Positions 13,601 to 21,844 of a DNA stretch of 64,000 nt are shown one piece after another. Numbering within the stretch: position 1 is the stretch's first letter; every line of letters starts with the position of its first letter. Both the position numbers and the translations under genes were made by a program. The DNA is from Mytilus edulis (taxonomy: Eukaryota; Mollusca; Bivalvia; Mytilida; Mytilidae): the NCBI RefSeq assembly GCF_963676685.1, contig NC_092355.1:78273176-78337175 (forward strand), written 5' to 3'. The notes below the pieces were generated by a model that did no database searches, had not been told where the DNA came from, and saw only the letters and a program-made list of their open reading frames with translations.

Positions 13601-15298
13601 AAATAAACTGTAAACAGCAATAATGTTCAGCAAAGTAAGATCTACAAATAAGTCAACATGACCTAAATGGTCAGTTGACCCCTTAAGGAGTTATTGCCCT
13701 TTATAGTCAATTTTTAACAATTTTCATGAACACGGTAAATTTATGTAAATTTTTACCAAATATTTTTCTCTGTTACTAATGGGCAAGGTCCATTATAGAT
13801 ATAATTGTAAGAAGCAAGAACGTTCAGTAAAGTAAGAACTTCAAACACATCACCATCACCAAAATACAATTTTGTCATGAATCCATTTGTGTCCTTTGTT
13901 TAATATGCACATAGACCAAGGTGAGCGACACAGGCTCTTTAGAGCCTCTAGTTCATTTGTATGGTCTCAGCTGCTGGTTTATTTTCTAGCAACAAATGTT
14001 GTTTGCACAGACATCTTACAATTGCATATTTTGCATTAAAAGACAGTAGGAAAGATAGGTTGACTGACCAATTTGTGGCCTAAATCATAAAACACTCTAG
14101 ATGGGTCAAGACGATGGATAAAACGACAGGACAAATGAATTGTTGATTACAACTCTTTTACTGACATCAATATTTTCAATATTTCCGACAATCATTTCTG
14201 TTAAATTGTTCCTTTTAAAATTGTTACACGATGTGACTGTTGTTCCCATATTTTGGCTATTTTATTTGTCATGTCTGTTTAGTTCACACCTCATTGAAAA
14301 TATAACAGAATTTGATGAGACTGTCATCAAAGTGAGAGGTTTAGCGCTTTAAAACCAGGTTTAATCCACCATTGTTTACATTTGAAAATGCCTGTACCAA
14401 GTCAGGAATATGACAGTTCTTGTTCATTCGTTTTTGATGTGTTTTGTCATTGGATTTTGCCATGTGATTAGTGACTGTCCGATTGGATTTTCCACTGAGT
14501 TCAGTATGTTTGTGATTTTACCTTTTGATAGATTAATGGTTGATGATTTTTTATATTGATAGCATCTTTATAAACCACAAAAATAATTAAGGAATGACTG
14601 TAATATATTTTCTGTCTATGAAGTAATAACATACAAAATGTGGGGCACACTGAATAACCCGCCACATTTGTTATGTTATTTCGAATACGCAAAAAAAATA
14701 TTACAGTCATTTCTTATAATTTAGTTCTTAATTATATTTTGAACCGTAGAAAATCACGAAAAAACTTTGATGACGTCACGGTCACATGACATAATTATGT
14801 CTATGAGCTGATAACAAAACGACGTCAGCCAATCAGAAGACGCCTTACATCCAAAATTAAATAATTCAGGAATATCAAAAATGAAAACAAAATTAGGATT
14901 TAAACTACTGAATGCTTTCTTTGATGGCATATTACTTATCTATTGAACTATATAACATGACATAAATTTGTAAATGGTTTTAAAAATATTATTGATTACT
15001 TACATTATGCATTATCAGATAGATACTATTAAAATAAAAACATGACAAAAGCAACAATTCCTTTTTTTTGCAGAAATGTTCCCCTTAAATGTCATTGGTT
15101 AAAATAGTAATTGGTTTAATTTATAATGGGAACTTATTTTTAATTGTAGTGAATTAGACAGCAAACATTATCACCGAAGAACTGATGTATAATATAAATA
15201 TGTATATTATTTTAGAATTACAAGATGTTCCAGATTATAAAATACGTCTACAGAAGAATTACCTAGAAATAATCAAGACGTTAAACCACGACCAGTAG
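461..15298 (+). CDS. ROCO-like COR-Death-Death-CARD protein, 3' part of gene (8 exons)
   Basis: Predicted coding join: 461-1696, 2351-2381, 3239-3522, 4552-4579, 5532-5851, 8062-8098, 11997-12233, 15216-15298. It totals 2256 nt (751 residues plus stop), all splice phases agree, and every junction has AG/GT. Domain order is: end of a Roc GTPase domain, COR domain with its beta-rich C-terminal part, Death domain 1, Death domain 2, CARD, 27-residue tail. The Roc P-loop and the start codon must lie upstream of the window. ROCO proteins are large GTPase scaffolds. Death domains and CARDs form homotypic assemblies in apoptosis and innate immunity, so a cytoplasmic GTP-controlled death-fold scaffold is inferred. 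Micro-exons alternate with domain exons. No premature stop or frameshift is seen. COR and death-fold assignments are by eye, without a profile search. Confidence 0.78.
2351..2381 (+). CDS. Gene 1 micro-exon 1 (31 nt)
   Basis: Acceptor TTATTTTCAG, donor AAAG|GTAATA. Phase 0 in, phase 1 out; encodes NKKHCDSNCK plus the first base of a glycine codon completed by the Death-domain exon. It was chosen because it alone reconciles the phase-0 end of the COR exon with the phase-1 start of the exon at 3239. Linker between COR and Death domain 1. Confidence 0.65.
2419..2867. mobile_element. 450-bp inverted-repeat element (MITE) in intron 2 of gene 1
   Basis: Both ends carry an inverted sequence of about 20 bp: ATATGGTCTGAGACCACAAT at 2419 and its near-perfect reverse complement ending at 2867. 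The only visible mismatch in that stretch is T/C inside the GGTCTGAGACC core. The interior has no transposase. Superfamily not determined; the target duplication is unclear, at most TA or AT. Confidence 0.6.
3239..3522 (+). CDS. Gene 1 exon: Death domain 1
   Basis: Acceptor TCTTCCAG, donor CAG|GTTGGA; phase 1 in, phase 0 out. The 95 residues carry the Death-fold pattern: FVQLARTIGIGDFSNFFIKLG (helices 1-2), NDLENLNFR (helix 3), MLMGLFEWRDKT (the usual 'lL..W' helix) and ATFRKLQMALTAIKR (helices 5-6). The exon corresponds almost exactly to one domain, as expected for modular exon shuffling. The donor is non-consensus at +3 to +6. Confidence 0.75.
3642..3850. repeat. Short direct duplication in intron 3
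   Basis: A segment of about 50 bp at 3642-3695 (AACTACAATACCAGGATTT and following) recurs diverged at 3803-3850 (AACTACAATACAAGGATTT). It probably belongs to a dispersed mussel repeat. The open frame over 3706-3921 falls inside this repetitive stretch and is not called as coding. Confidence 0.4.
4552..4579 (+). CDS. Gene 1 micro-exon 2 (28 nt)
   Basis: Acceptor CATATTTCAG and a strong donor AA|GTAGGT. Phase 0 in, phase 1 out; encodes VHREDQTLT plus the first base of a lysine codon completed at 5532. It is needed to connect the two Death-domain exons in phase. Linker between the Death domains. Confidence 0.6.
4676..4800 (+). repeat. Fragment of repeat family G, without its ribozyme part
   Basis: Resembles 38740-38830 (GTATTTGGCAC..., then 'cctcaat..cttcaac' followed by the T-rich stretch) but stops before the hammerhead motif. 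The rest of intron 4 (4580-5531), about 950 bp, shows nothing else I can name. Confidence 0.4.
5532..5851 (+). CDS. Gene 1 exon: Death domain 2
   Basis: Acceptor TTTTGTTACAG, consensus donor TTTG|GTAAGT; phase 1 in, phase 0 out. 107 residues begin with an acidic linker (DEPSDD) followed by a second Death-like domain: QLIGDCIVHLGIELKLSINSI, then QFHDLLIKWKSG (the 'lL..W' helix) and TIYRLMVALKNV. It has diverged from Death domain 1 and so is not a recent exon copy. Confidence 0.75.
6758..7025 (+). repeat. Dispersed repeat B, copy 1
   Basis: Family recognised by 'AAGTCC-AATCA--TGGCAAAATC', a central 'TTCCTGACTTGGTAC' and 'GGTGGATTAAACCTGGTTTTATAGC-CTAAACC'. Other copies in this window: 14125-14530 (minus), 36540-36790, 45728-45868 (minus), 47655-47955, 48870-49010, 52580-52715, 57890-58035 (minus), 58300-58445, 59700-59905 and 59990-60400. 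It has no coding capacity and is likely a short non-autonomous element. Confidence 0.6.
7330..8040 (+). repeat. Repeat K units, degenerate
   Basis: Stretches at 7330-7420 and 7835-8040 carry the recurring phrase 'TGACCTTGACCTCATTTTC-TGGTTCA' with '(ta)TGGTGTATGGA'. The same phrase recurs as a degenerate tandem array at 47110-48360. The two stretches here are separated by the fold-back element at 7675-7834. Confidence 0.5.
7675..7834. mobile_element. 160-bp fold-back element in intron 5 of gene 1
   Basis: The left arm (from AGATTATTACAT at 7675) and right arm (ending ATGTAATAATCT at 7834) are near-perfect inverse copies. They share GGATTTATCCAAT, GATAGTTAAATT and TTTAAAGTCC, and the fold is centred on CGCCAAGGC near 7750. 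Nearly the whole element is a single hairpin, as in fold-back MITEs. It lies 230 bp upstream of micro-exon 3. Confidence 0.65.
8062..8098 (+). CDS. Gene 1 micro-exon 3 (37 nt)
   Basis: Acceptor TTTATTCTACAG and consensus donor TCAG|GTAAGT. Phase 0 in, phase 1 out; encodes EQEKKQFDPSLS plus one base. Linker between Death domain 2 and the CARD. Both splice sites are strong and the phase fits on both sides. Confidence 0.7.
8525..8962 (+). repeat. Dispersed repeat D, copy 1
   Basis: Family markers, in order: 'CCGCCACAT', 'TGTATGTGCCTGTCCCAA', 'TAAGGCCGTTAGTTTTCTCG', 'TTTTATAGCTGACTATGCGG', 'TGGGCTTTGCTCATTGTTGAA' split as 'GGGCTTTGCTC' and 'ATTGTTGAAGGC', then 'TTGTCTCATTGGCAATCATAC' split as 'TTGTCTCATTGG' and 'CAATCATACC'. 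Other copies: 31135-31352, 33505-33785 (minus), 41965-42345 (minus), 51812-52122; fragments at 22283-22358 and 58695-58795 (minus). Non-coding. Confidence 0.6.
9188..10561 (+). repeat. Bivalve repeat C, copy 1 (1.37 kb, full length)
   Basis: Starts TAGCTCACCT with a small hairpin (CCCGAAGGG) and a GTCCGTCGTCGTC run. Ends AAGGTGAGCG followed by GGCTCT--AGAGCC, so the ends are short inverted repeats (AGCTCACCT/AGGTGAGC). Inside, two related units of about 500 bp each begin 'CTTCTCCTCTGAAACTACT' (9283 and 9781). No coding sequence. Further copies at 12657-13952 and 19807-23547 (interrupted). Confidence 0.65.
10562..11564. other. Intron sequence without recognised gene
   Basis: Beyond the duplicated piece ending near 10752 I see no exon with splice sites in phase and no repeat family I can name. 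Minus-strand open frames here are short and of low-complexity composition. Confidence 0.5.
11565..11745 (+). repeat. Dispersed repeat F, copy 1
   Basis: Family markers 'AGAAAACTAAAGAATAAACA', 'CCCACCAAAA-CTAGGG', 'GGTGCTCCG' and 'CCTGCTCCACATGTGG'. Other copies: 41290-41345 (fragment), 46660-46875 (which shows the 5' marker ATACCAAAGGGACAGTCAAA) and 50855-51065. Confidence 0.5.
11997..12233 (+). CDS. Gene 1 exon: CARD
   Basis: Acceptor CCAAATTAG, consensus donor ACAG|GTAAGA; phase 1 in and out. 79 residues: DLRDILDQMMTKLVISVDDR (helices 1-2 with the L-S-x-D-D-R turn), IEQNTDQENTMLDIVIKRG (helices 3-4), SMCIDVLMQNTGYEDLAEKL (helices 5-6, the usual 'F..aL...G...La..L' pattern), then a Ser/Pro-rich linker. 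The pattern and length fit a CARD better than a Death domain. Helix 1 is short, which leaves some doubt between CARD and another death-fold class. Confidence 0.72.
12657..13952 (+). repeat. Bivalve repeat C, copy 2 (1.30 kb)
   Basis: Same ends and same two-unit interior as copy 1 (unit starts near 12749 and 13248). It carries the subtype phrase GTGTGGCGTGACCCGGTCA, shared with copy 3 and absent from copy 1. It provides the uninterrupted reference for the transposon target site in copy 3 (CAGTAAAGTAAGA near 13812). Confidence 0.65.
14125..14530 (-). repeat. Dispersed repeat B, long copy, minus orientation
   Basis: Reverse-complement match to 59990-60400, including the extended part around TTTAAAATTGTTACACG. 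These two are the longest copies in the window and may approach full length. Confidence 0.55.
14592..14713. mobile_element. 120-bp imperfect fold-back element
   Basis: Inverse arms: GGAATGACTGTAATAT at the left and ATATTACAGTCATTTC at the right, with a second inner pair CATACAAAATGTGG / CCACATTTGTTATG. No coding capacity. Lies in intron 7 of gene 1. Confidence 0.5.
15216..15298 (+). CDS. Gene 1 terminal exon
   Basis: Acceptor TATTATTTTAG; phase 1 in. It completes a Glu codon and adds LQDVPDYKIRLQKNYLEIIK, then TLNHDQ and the TAG stop at 15296-15298. The amphipathic YLEIIKTLNHDQ stretch resembles the first helix of a CARD (compare the usual '..LvenL..d'), cut off by the stop. An alternative donor CCA|GTAGAT overlaps the stop codon, so another isoform could extend further; I found no acceptor that proves it. 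Confidence 0.6.
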
Positions 15299-16769
15299 AT
15301 CTACAACAACGGTGAAAGTGAAAGTACAGAAAAAAGGCAAACAAAAAAAAGGAGGAAGAACATGTGCTTTAAATATTGTTTTTATTTTCCATAAACAAAT
15401 ATTACCTAACAGATAGGCTCGGAATGATAAGATAGAAAAATGAATCTATCAACCCTTGAGACATTTTTCAATCAATGTGAAAAGTGCAATGAAAGGATAT
15501 TTACAAACTGCAGTTTCATTTTATGATAATGATTTAGATATAGATTCATCTGTAATGGTATAGGTAGATGTAATTTTTGTAGATGTTTGTATGTTTTTGC
15601 ACATTTGTACATTTTCTAGGTCAATTGACTTTTCACCAATAGATTGATGCTTCATGCTGAAGTTCCAAACATTCTGATACTGTTCCGTCGAATGTGATTG
15701 TTCAGTGCATTTCAGTGTTGATACTTTAATATTTGTTTTCTAATGACATGTAAATTTATGAAATATTTTGGGTAGCAGTACAGTCTAAAAATGATTTTCT
15801 AGTGAAATGGTTTTTATCAGATAATTTCAACGTACATATGTATGTATGTGACAATGTCCAAAGACAGGAGCCTGTCCCAAGTCAGGAGCCTCTGGCCTTT
15901 GTTAGTCTGGTATGATTTTTGATTTAAGTTTCTTGTGTATAATTCAGAGTTTAATATGACGTCCATTATCACTGAACTTTTATGCATATTTGTTTAGGGG
16001 TCAACTGAAGGACGACTCCGGGTGCGGGAGTTTCTCGCTGCATTAATGGCTTTCAGTTGGTGTAAATTGTCAAATTAAAAGCCTGGTTCACTTTACAGTT
16101 TTAGTGTCAAATACACTGTTAATTAACAATAACTACCTTAGCTTAAGGTCATACATAATTTGTCTCTTTAAAGTAATTTGACAATAAATTAGAGTAACTT
16201 CTTGATAGAGATCAAGTCTTATAACATATTGAGTATAAATACATACCAACATATTTTTCTATCCGAGAACAATAAAAAAACATTTTGAAAAGTATTTTAT
16301 TTATCTCTACTTCCTATAAATGCTTAATTATTTTATTAAATGTTAATATCAGCAATTCTGTTTGGTCAACAGTGCGAGGGATTTAGAGCCAGTAAAGAAC
16401 TTTTAAAACCCCTATACGTAAGTATAGTTTGCACTTTATGATACATGACCCAAGCACTAAAGTCAAGTTATCTATAGAGATATATCTTCACAAGAAGTAA
16501 TTTATTTAGAAATGTAAATAGTAATATTGATTTTATAAAACTGTTTAAATACACTTTACACAACTAAAGGTGTCATTGCATTAACTTTTTCATTATTGTG
16601 ATGATGTCTTTGTCATTTTACTTTTAACCATTGTTTTGTGAATATTTTTTAATGTTATGTTATATATCTATTGTATATAAATGTTAAATAATTGGATACA
16701 GATTAAAAAAAGACAATTTCAGCTAATTTTCACTTAGTACTTCACCATGAGAACTTGTTCGGGAAAGTG
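15299..16769 (+). other. Presumed 3' UTR of gene 1 and following spacer
   Basis: No further open exon. Candidate polyadenylation hexamers AATAAA lie at 16183-16188 and 16271-16276. A fragment of repeat E (GGAGCCTGTCCCAAGTCAGG, then GACTCCGGGTGCGGGAG with TTTCTCGCTGC) covers about 15855-16075. Its inverse copies are at 30800-31040 and, shortened, at 61225-61300. Confidence 0.45.
16183..16188 (+). terminator. Candidate polyadenylation signal of gene 1
   Basis: AATAAA 885 nt downstream of the gene 1 stop codon, the first canonical hexamer on the plus strand I find after it. A second lies at 16271. Transcript data would decide. Confidence 0.3.
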
Positions 16770-18124
16770 CAGGGGCGTAGCTAGAAAGAAACGACGTGGA
16801 AGCAAGTTCTGCCGAGCGGAGCGATGCGAAAAAATTTTAGGACCCTATTTTGCAGAAAAATGTTTCTTTTCGGTTTTTGGTCATAGGACGGCTGAAAGAG
16901 GAGCTACATGTATATGTAGATAAAAATTTATGAATGTAAAACTATTAATAAATCTTCTGAATAGAGTAACAAATAAACAACTCATATTTTTGATAAGAAT
17001 TTACTCAAAATTGTCCAAAATCTGCTCTTTGGGTCTTGGAAGAAAGAAACTTCTCTTAGACTATTACTTTGTCAATATTCTCACTGAAATCCCGATGAAT
17101 ATGCAGTAATGCTATGTAACTGTCGTTGTTCATTGTTGATCGTATATTTGTTTTCAATTACATATGTAGTACCGTGACTGAAAGATCTCCATCATGGTAT
17201 GGTAGCACTCGCGAGATGTTATAAACCAGCGTACGTGTCCGGCATCGAGCGACCTTCCCAATTGAATTCATCAAAATTACATGACAAGTCAGTTTCGGAT
17301 GTCTCAGACAATATTGAGATTTGTGATATTTCCTACATTATGATGAAGCAGATACAGCGCAAAGAAGATAATACTTGAAGCGACTCGACTTTCCAGTTCC
17401 CTTATCATATGGTCTAAAAACGCAAATAATCATAAGAATTTCCAATACTGTTTTGGCGTGGTTGCAGGGTGATTGGCTCCGGTAGTCTGTCGACCACTTC
17501 GCCTCGGCATATTTTCAACGATATCGAAGGGATCTAATAATTCTAATGCCGATTGGTACATTTCATTCCAAACGGATGAACTGTACACTGTGAAATATTC
17601 TCCAAAACTACATGTCTTAGACTGAATATAAATTCAAATCTTGTAAAAGATACAAGTTACCTCCTGATCTTGTCATTTTTTTTATTTTGAAACCAAATGT
17701 CGTTATTTAATGATATTTCATTAATTAAAAAGGTGACAACATAGTTGTTTCCTTTAACATTCAATTTATAAATTTTGATTTGCCATTTCTTTTTTGCATG
17801 CCAAATCAATGTACACGCAACTGCGTGTAAGTGTATATGGAGCCACGATTTTTTTCTACATGACTCGAACAGCTTCATCAACACTTATAACTATGGGTTG
17901 TCAAACTAATATCCGGGACACCAACAGTCTCCGACGTTAAACAAATATTATAATCATAATAGTCTAAGATATTACATGCATCACGCGTCGCTGTCCGATT
18001 CCGATTGACAACTCATTGGACATTTCTCTCTCTCTCTCTTCATTTCTTTTTTTTTTTTTCTTTTTTTTTTGTGAAAACGACGTGGATGCACGTGCTGTCG
18101 TGCCTCCCGGTAGCTACGCCCCTG
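16770..18124. mobile_element. hAT-like DNA transposon remnant with CAGGGGCGTAGCTA ends
   Basis: Ends are inverted: CAGGGGCGTAGCTA at 16770 and TAGCTACGCCCCTG ending at 18124. Related sequence (ACGACGTGGA at the left, ACGACGTGGATGC at the right) follows inside. AAGTG flanks both sides (16765-16769 and 18125-18129) as a 5-bp direct repeat. CAGGGG-type ends are typical of hAT elements, most of which make 8-bp duplications; 5-bp variants are known. No intact transposase is visible, so it is likely non-autonomous or decayed. Base composition is less AT-rich than the surroundings. Confidence 0.6.
18013..18070 (+). repeat. (TC)n microsatellite followed by T-rich tract
   Basis: A TCTCTCTC run and two poly-T runs interrupted by C, just inside the right end of the hAT-like element. 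Confidence 0.8.
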
Positions 18125-18330
18125 AAGTGTTCAATTTGAATAAAAAGAAATGTACCCTTAATACTTGAATTAAACTGAATTACGTATGCATTATGATCTG
18201 AGATTTGTTTCTTCCGTGCAGGACATGAACTGAATTTGATTTTTTATCAGTTGATGTTATATATTTATAGTAGTTCGGGGATATTCAGTTTAACGGTAAT
18301 TTTATAAATATTTTTCCTCAACATTGTTAT

Positions 18331-18815
18331 AAATAAAGGCAAAAGTAGTATACCGCTGTTCAAAACTCATAAATCCATGGAAAAAAAACAAAATCAGGGT
18401 ATCAAACTAAAACCGAGGGAAACGCATTAAATATAAGAGGAGAACAACGACATAACACCGAAACGTAACACACACAAAAACGGACCAAGCATCAGACAAA
18501 ACACCACGAGAATAACAAATATAACATGAAAACCAAATAAATGAATTTGGGATAGACAAGTACCGTGCCACGTCTTATCTCAATATCTCAAAAATAAGAG
18601 AAAACACAAACGACTCAATGTTAAATTGCAACACACACTTAAACGAACAATAATATAACAATGGCCATCTTCCTGACTTGGTACAGGACACTTTTAAAGG
18701 GGAATACAAGTGGTGGGTTGAACCTGGTTTTGTGGCATGCCAAACCTCGCACTTTAATGGCAAAGTTAAATATAACATTGAGATGACAACATAATATTAC
18801 AGGACTACAATACAA
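18331..18815 (+). repeat. Dispersed repeat A, longest copy
   Basis: Begins AAATAAAGGCAAAAGTAGTA, then TACCGCTGTTCAAAACTC. Later markers are GAGGGAAACGCATTAAATAT, 'CTTCCTGACTTGGTACAGGA' and 'GGTGGGTTGAACCTGGTTTT'. Other copies: 33-135 (5' part only, left edge of the window), 39144-39541 (minus), 52155-52455 and 53501-53797 (minus). It shares its central phrase with family B, so the two are probably related non-autonomous elements. Non-coding. Confidence 0.6.
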
Positions 18816-18874
18816 ATAAATAGGAGAACATATTAGACAAAGAAAAACATGATTAATAGATAACAAAAAGCATC

Positions 18875-19268
18875 AGGTTTAAAATTCAATACGCCAAAAA
18901 CGCGCCTTGTCCACACAAAAATCAACAGTGACGCCCAGATATAAAAGATCGAAAGTGAAAAAGGACAAAGTTGTACAGCACTGAAGATCAAAAGTTGAAA
19001 AGGTTTCGCCAAATACGGCATTGATTTTATGCCCCGGATAAAAACATTCTTATTATATAGAACAATTCATGCTATTGCAAACAGTAAATTTGATCAAATG
19101 TATATGAAAGAGTTAACATAAAGAAACTGAGGTATTAACTAATTACAGAAAACTAAATCCGAATACATAACGCCAAGATATAAAAGATCGAAAGTGAAAA
19201 AGGTACAAAATTGTACAGCACTGAAGATTAAAAGTTGAAAAGGTTTTGCCAAATACGGCATTGTTGGT
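18875..19268 (-). repeat. Two degenerate repeat G copies, minus orientation
   Basis: A segment of about 95 bp at 18930-19022 recurs at 19170-19264 (AGATATAAAAGATCGAAAGT and onward to GCCAAATACGGCATTG). Read on the minus strand both match the region upstream of the hammerhead motif at 38740-38840. The first copy also keeps a ruined version of the ribozyme (about 18885-18930). Confidence 0.45.
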
Positions 19269-19704
19269 TGGTTATAAACAAATGAAAATAGAAAGTGAAA
19301 GGGTATCCCTCTTGTTTTGGCTTTAATATATATGATTAAAGCCAAGTGTACAGTACAAAACAGTTCGAAGAGCACCTTTTCTGACATTAATGATGTATAT
19401 TATTTCTTTTATTGAAGTGGTATTTTTTTAATTTTGTTTGTTGAGTGTTGTAAATGGTGATTCTTAAGTTGATCGGAGCCTTTAACGCGTTACGTGTTGC
19501 TGTTTTCTTTAACTTAGCATTTACAACACCTGTTTTCATCCTAAAATCCAATTGTTTGAATTTCCTGTTTCAACAACTCTTTTCTTTCTTTTATTTTTGC
19601 TGACAAAGCTTTATTTTTGGTTTCTTTATCGATGCTGATATGTCTTAATTTGGAATCGAGTTAAAATGTAAATACACGAGTAGTTGACGGATGTCAAGTT
19701 GGTT
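19269..19704. other. Spacer without recognised feature
   Basis: AT-rich, no splice-bounded coding segment and no repeat family I recognise. It ends with ATGTCAAGTTGGTTC, which reappears inverted at the edge of the second minisatellite. Confidence 0.4.
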
Positions 19705-19806
19705 CAAAATTCAACATTCAACATTCAACATTCATTTTTTTTCTTGCATCCATTTTCAACATTTAACATTCGATTTCAATATTCAACATTCAACATTCAT
19801 TTTTTT
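19705..19806 (+). repeat. Minisatellite, left fragment (AACATTC units)
   Basis: Runs of AACATTC and a block TTTTCTTGCATCCATTTTC. It is separated from the main array (from 23555) by repeat C copy 3, so the array was probably continuous before that insertion. Confidence 0.7.
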
Positions 19807-20802
19807 TAGCTCACCTGGCCCGAAGGGCCAAGTGAGCTTTTCTCATCACTCGGCGTCCGTCGTCATTAACGTTTACAAAAATCTTCTCCTCTGAAACTAC
19901 TGGGCCAAATTAAACCAAACTTGGCCACAATCATCATTGGGGTATCTAGTTTAAAAAATGTGTGGCGTGACCTGGCCAACCAACCAAGATGGCCGCCATG
20001 ACTAAAAATAGAACATAGGGGTAAAATGCAGTTTTTGGCTTATAACTCAAAACCAAAGCATTTAGAGCAAATCTGACAATGGGGGTAAAATTGTTTATCA
20101 GGTCAAGATCTATCTGCCCTGAAATTTTTCGATGAATCCGACAACCCGTTTTTGGGTAGCTGCCCCTGAATTGGTAATTTTAGGGAATTTTGCTGTTTTT
20201 GGTTATTACCTTGAATATTATTATAGATAGAGATAAACTGTTAACAGCAATAATGTTCAGCAAAGTAAGATTTACAAATAAGTAAACATGACCAAAATGG
20301 TCAGTTGACCCCTTTAGGAGTCATTGCCCTTTATAGTAAATTTTTAACCATTTTTCGTAAATCTTAGTAATCTTTTATAAAAATCTTCTCCTCTGAAACT
20401 ACTGGGCCAAATTAATCCAAACTTAGCCACAATCATCTTTGGGGTATCTAGTTTGAAAAATGTGTGGCGTGACTTGGCCAACCAACCAAGATGGCCGCAT
20501 GTTAGGTTGCTGCCCCTGAATTGGTAATTTTAAGGAAATTTTGCCGTTTTTTTAAATTATTTTGAATATTATTATAGTAAGAGATAAACTGTAATTAGCA
20601 ATAATAAAGAGCAAAGTAAGACCTAAAAATAAGTCAACATGACCAAAATGGTCAATTGACCCCCTAAGGAGTTATTGCCCTTTAAAGTCAATTTTTAACA
20701 ATTTTCATAAAATTTGTAAATTTTCACTAACATTTTCCACTGAAACTACTGGGCCAAGTTCATTATATATAGAGATAATTGTAAGCAGCAAGAATGTTTA
20801 GT

Positions 20803-20807
20803 AAAGT
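20803..20807 (+). repeat. Target site duplication AAAGT, left
   Basis: Direct repeat with 23436-23440. The unoccupied homologous site in repeat C copy 2 carries AAAGT once. Confidence 0.75.
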
Positions 20808-20862
20808 CACAGTGTAGATACTATTCTGTACGCTATCCGGAAGTCGCGATTTTCGAAGCGAG
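20808..20862 (+). repeat. Left terminal inverted repeat (55 bp) of the Transib-like element
   Basis: Begins CACAGTGTAGATACTATTCT and ends TTTCGAAGCGAG. Perfect reverse complement of 23381-23435. The CG-rich inner half (CGGAAGTCGCGA) stands out from the AT-rich surroundings and could be a transposase-binding block (inference). Confidence 0.85.
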
Positions 20863-21668
20863 GATTTCAAACTGGCTAACAGAACGGTTTTGTTTTGGTG
20901 CATTTTCTCATCATTTGTTTACTCCTATATCTATAAAGTGTTTTGCACATCTTAAATGTATGTATAGCATCATAAATATTAGTAACTGTAACAAAAACAT
21001 GCAGTAGAATATAAAGTATACGTGTGCATCACACCAACTTCATAGAAAAAAGTGAAATCGATGGACAATTTTGCTCCCGTAGTACAAATCAAATGATCTT
21101 TTATTGCAAATATTTGCATCAGTTTACAGTTAAATATATACTGTTTCAATATTCTTACCGTATATAAGTAGAATGTTCGTATTTCAAATAAAAAATATGC
21201 TTTCCGTGAGGATCCCAAAATAAATTACTGTACGATCAGTCTAAAAGTAACTGTATTCTAGTAGCGATTTCATATTTTTTGTCTGTATGACCAGTCGTGA
21301 TTTTGAAGAAAAAAAAACAAAGGCATTTTGAAGGTATATACGTGTCTATGTGATATTATGATTGTGTCCATGGAACTATAACGTGTAATTTCTTTCATCA
21401 GACAATACAAATATATTTCTGATGATTTTTGTAGACTGCAAAATAATTATATTTTGTTCCGTCAGTCTTATTTAAAATCAAATACATAAAAAGCGATACA
21501 TGATTCGCTTGTGGACTTCGTATTAGTGTGTCGTTGCAGTAATCTGTTTAACTATTACATTTTTAAAGACACCGTCTGCCGTTGACCAATTGGTGATAAC
21601 ATACATCAAGCTTTTCTCTTTTAAAATGACAAAAAATAGAAAGAGAAAGCTTTGTTTAAAAACTTTAG

Positions 21669-21813
21669 GTATTGAGCAAAGAATTGACGAAATTATATCC
21701 CGCCACTTCTATAGTCCATGTTTTGGAAAAAAATAGACCACCAAAAAAACTAAATTATAGGTGCACAGGGGCATCATTCAAAAACGAATATGTGGAAGTT
21801 TTATTAATATATG
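21669..21813 (+). CDS. Candidate orphan exon inside the Transib-like element
   Basis: Bounded by acceptor ACTTTAG and consensus donor TATG|GTAAGT; 48 codons open from phase 0 to phase 1, reading VLSKELTKLYPATSIVHVLE and onward to EVLLIYG. The frame stays open into the intron to 21890. I do not recognise the protein. It could be a relic transposase exon, a captured host exon or chance. Confidence 0.25.
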
Positions 21814-21844
21814 GTAAGTTTTTGAAAGTTGCGTATAGTAAATT

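Noticed and set aside
14772..14779. Perfect CRE palindrome TGACGTCA
   Set aside because: A single 8-bp match in an intron with no nearby transcription start; expected by chance.
16770..18124. Minus-strand open frame 17657-17884 as hAT transposase
   Set aside because: 75 codons with no hAT dimerisation or BED-type zinc-finger features.
20808..20835. A full recombination signal (heptamer, 12-bp spacer, nonamer)
   Set aside because: Only the heptamer matches; the position expected for ACAAAAACC reads TGTACGCTA.
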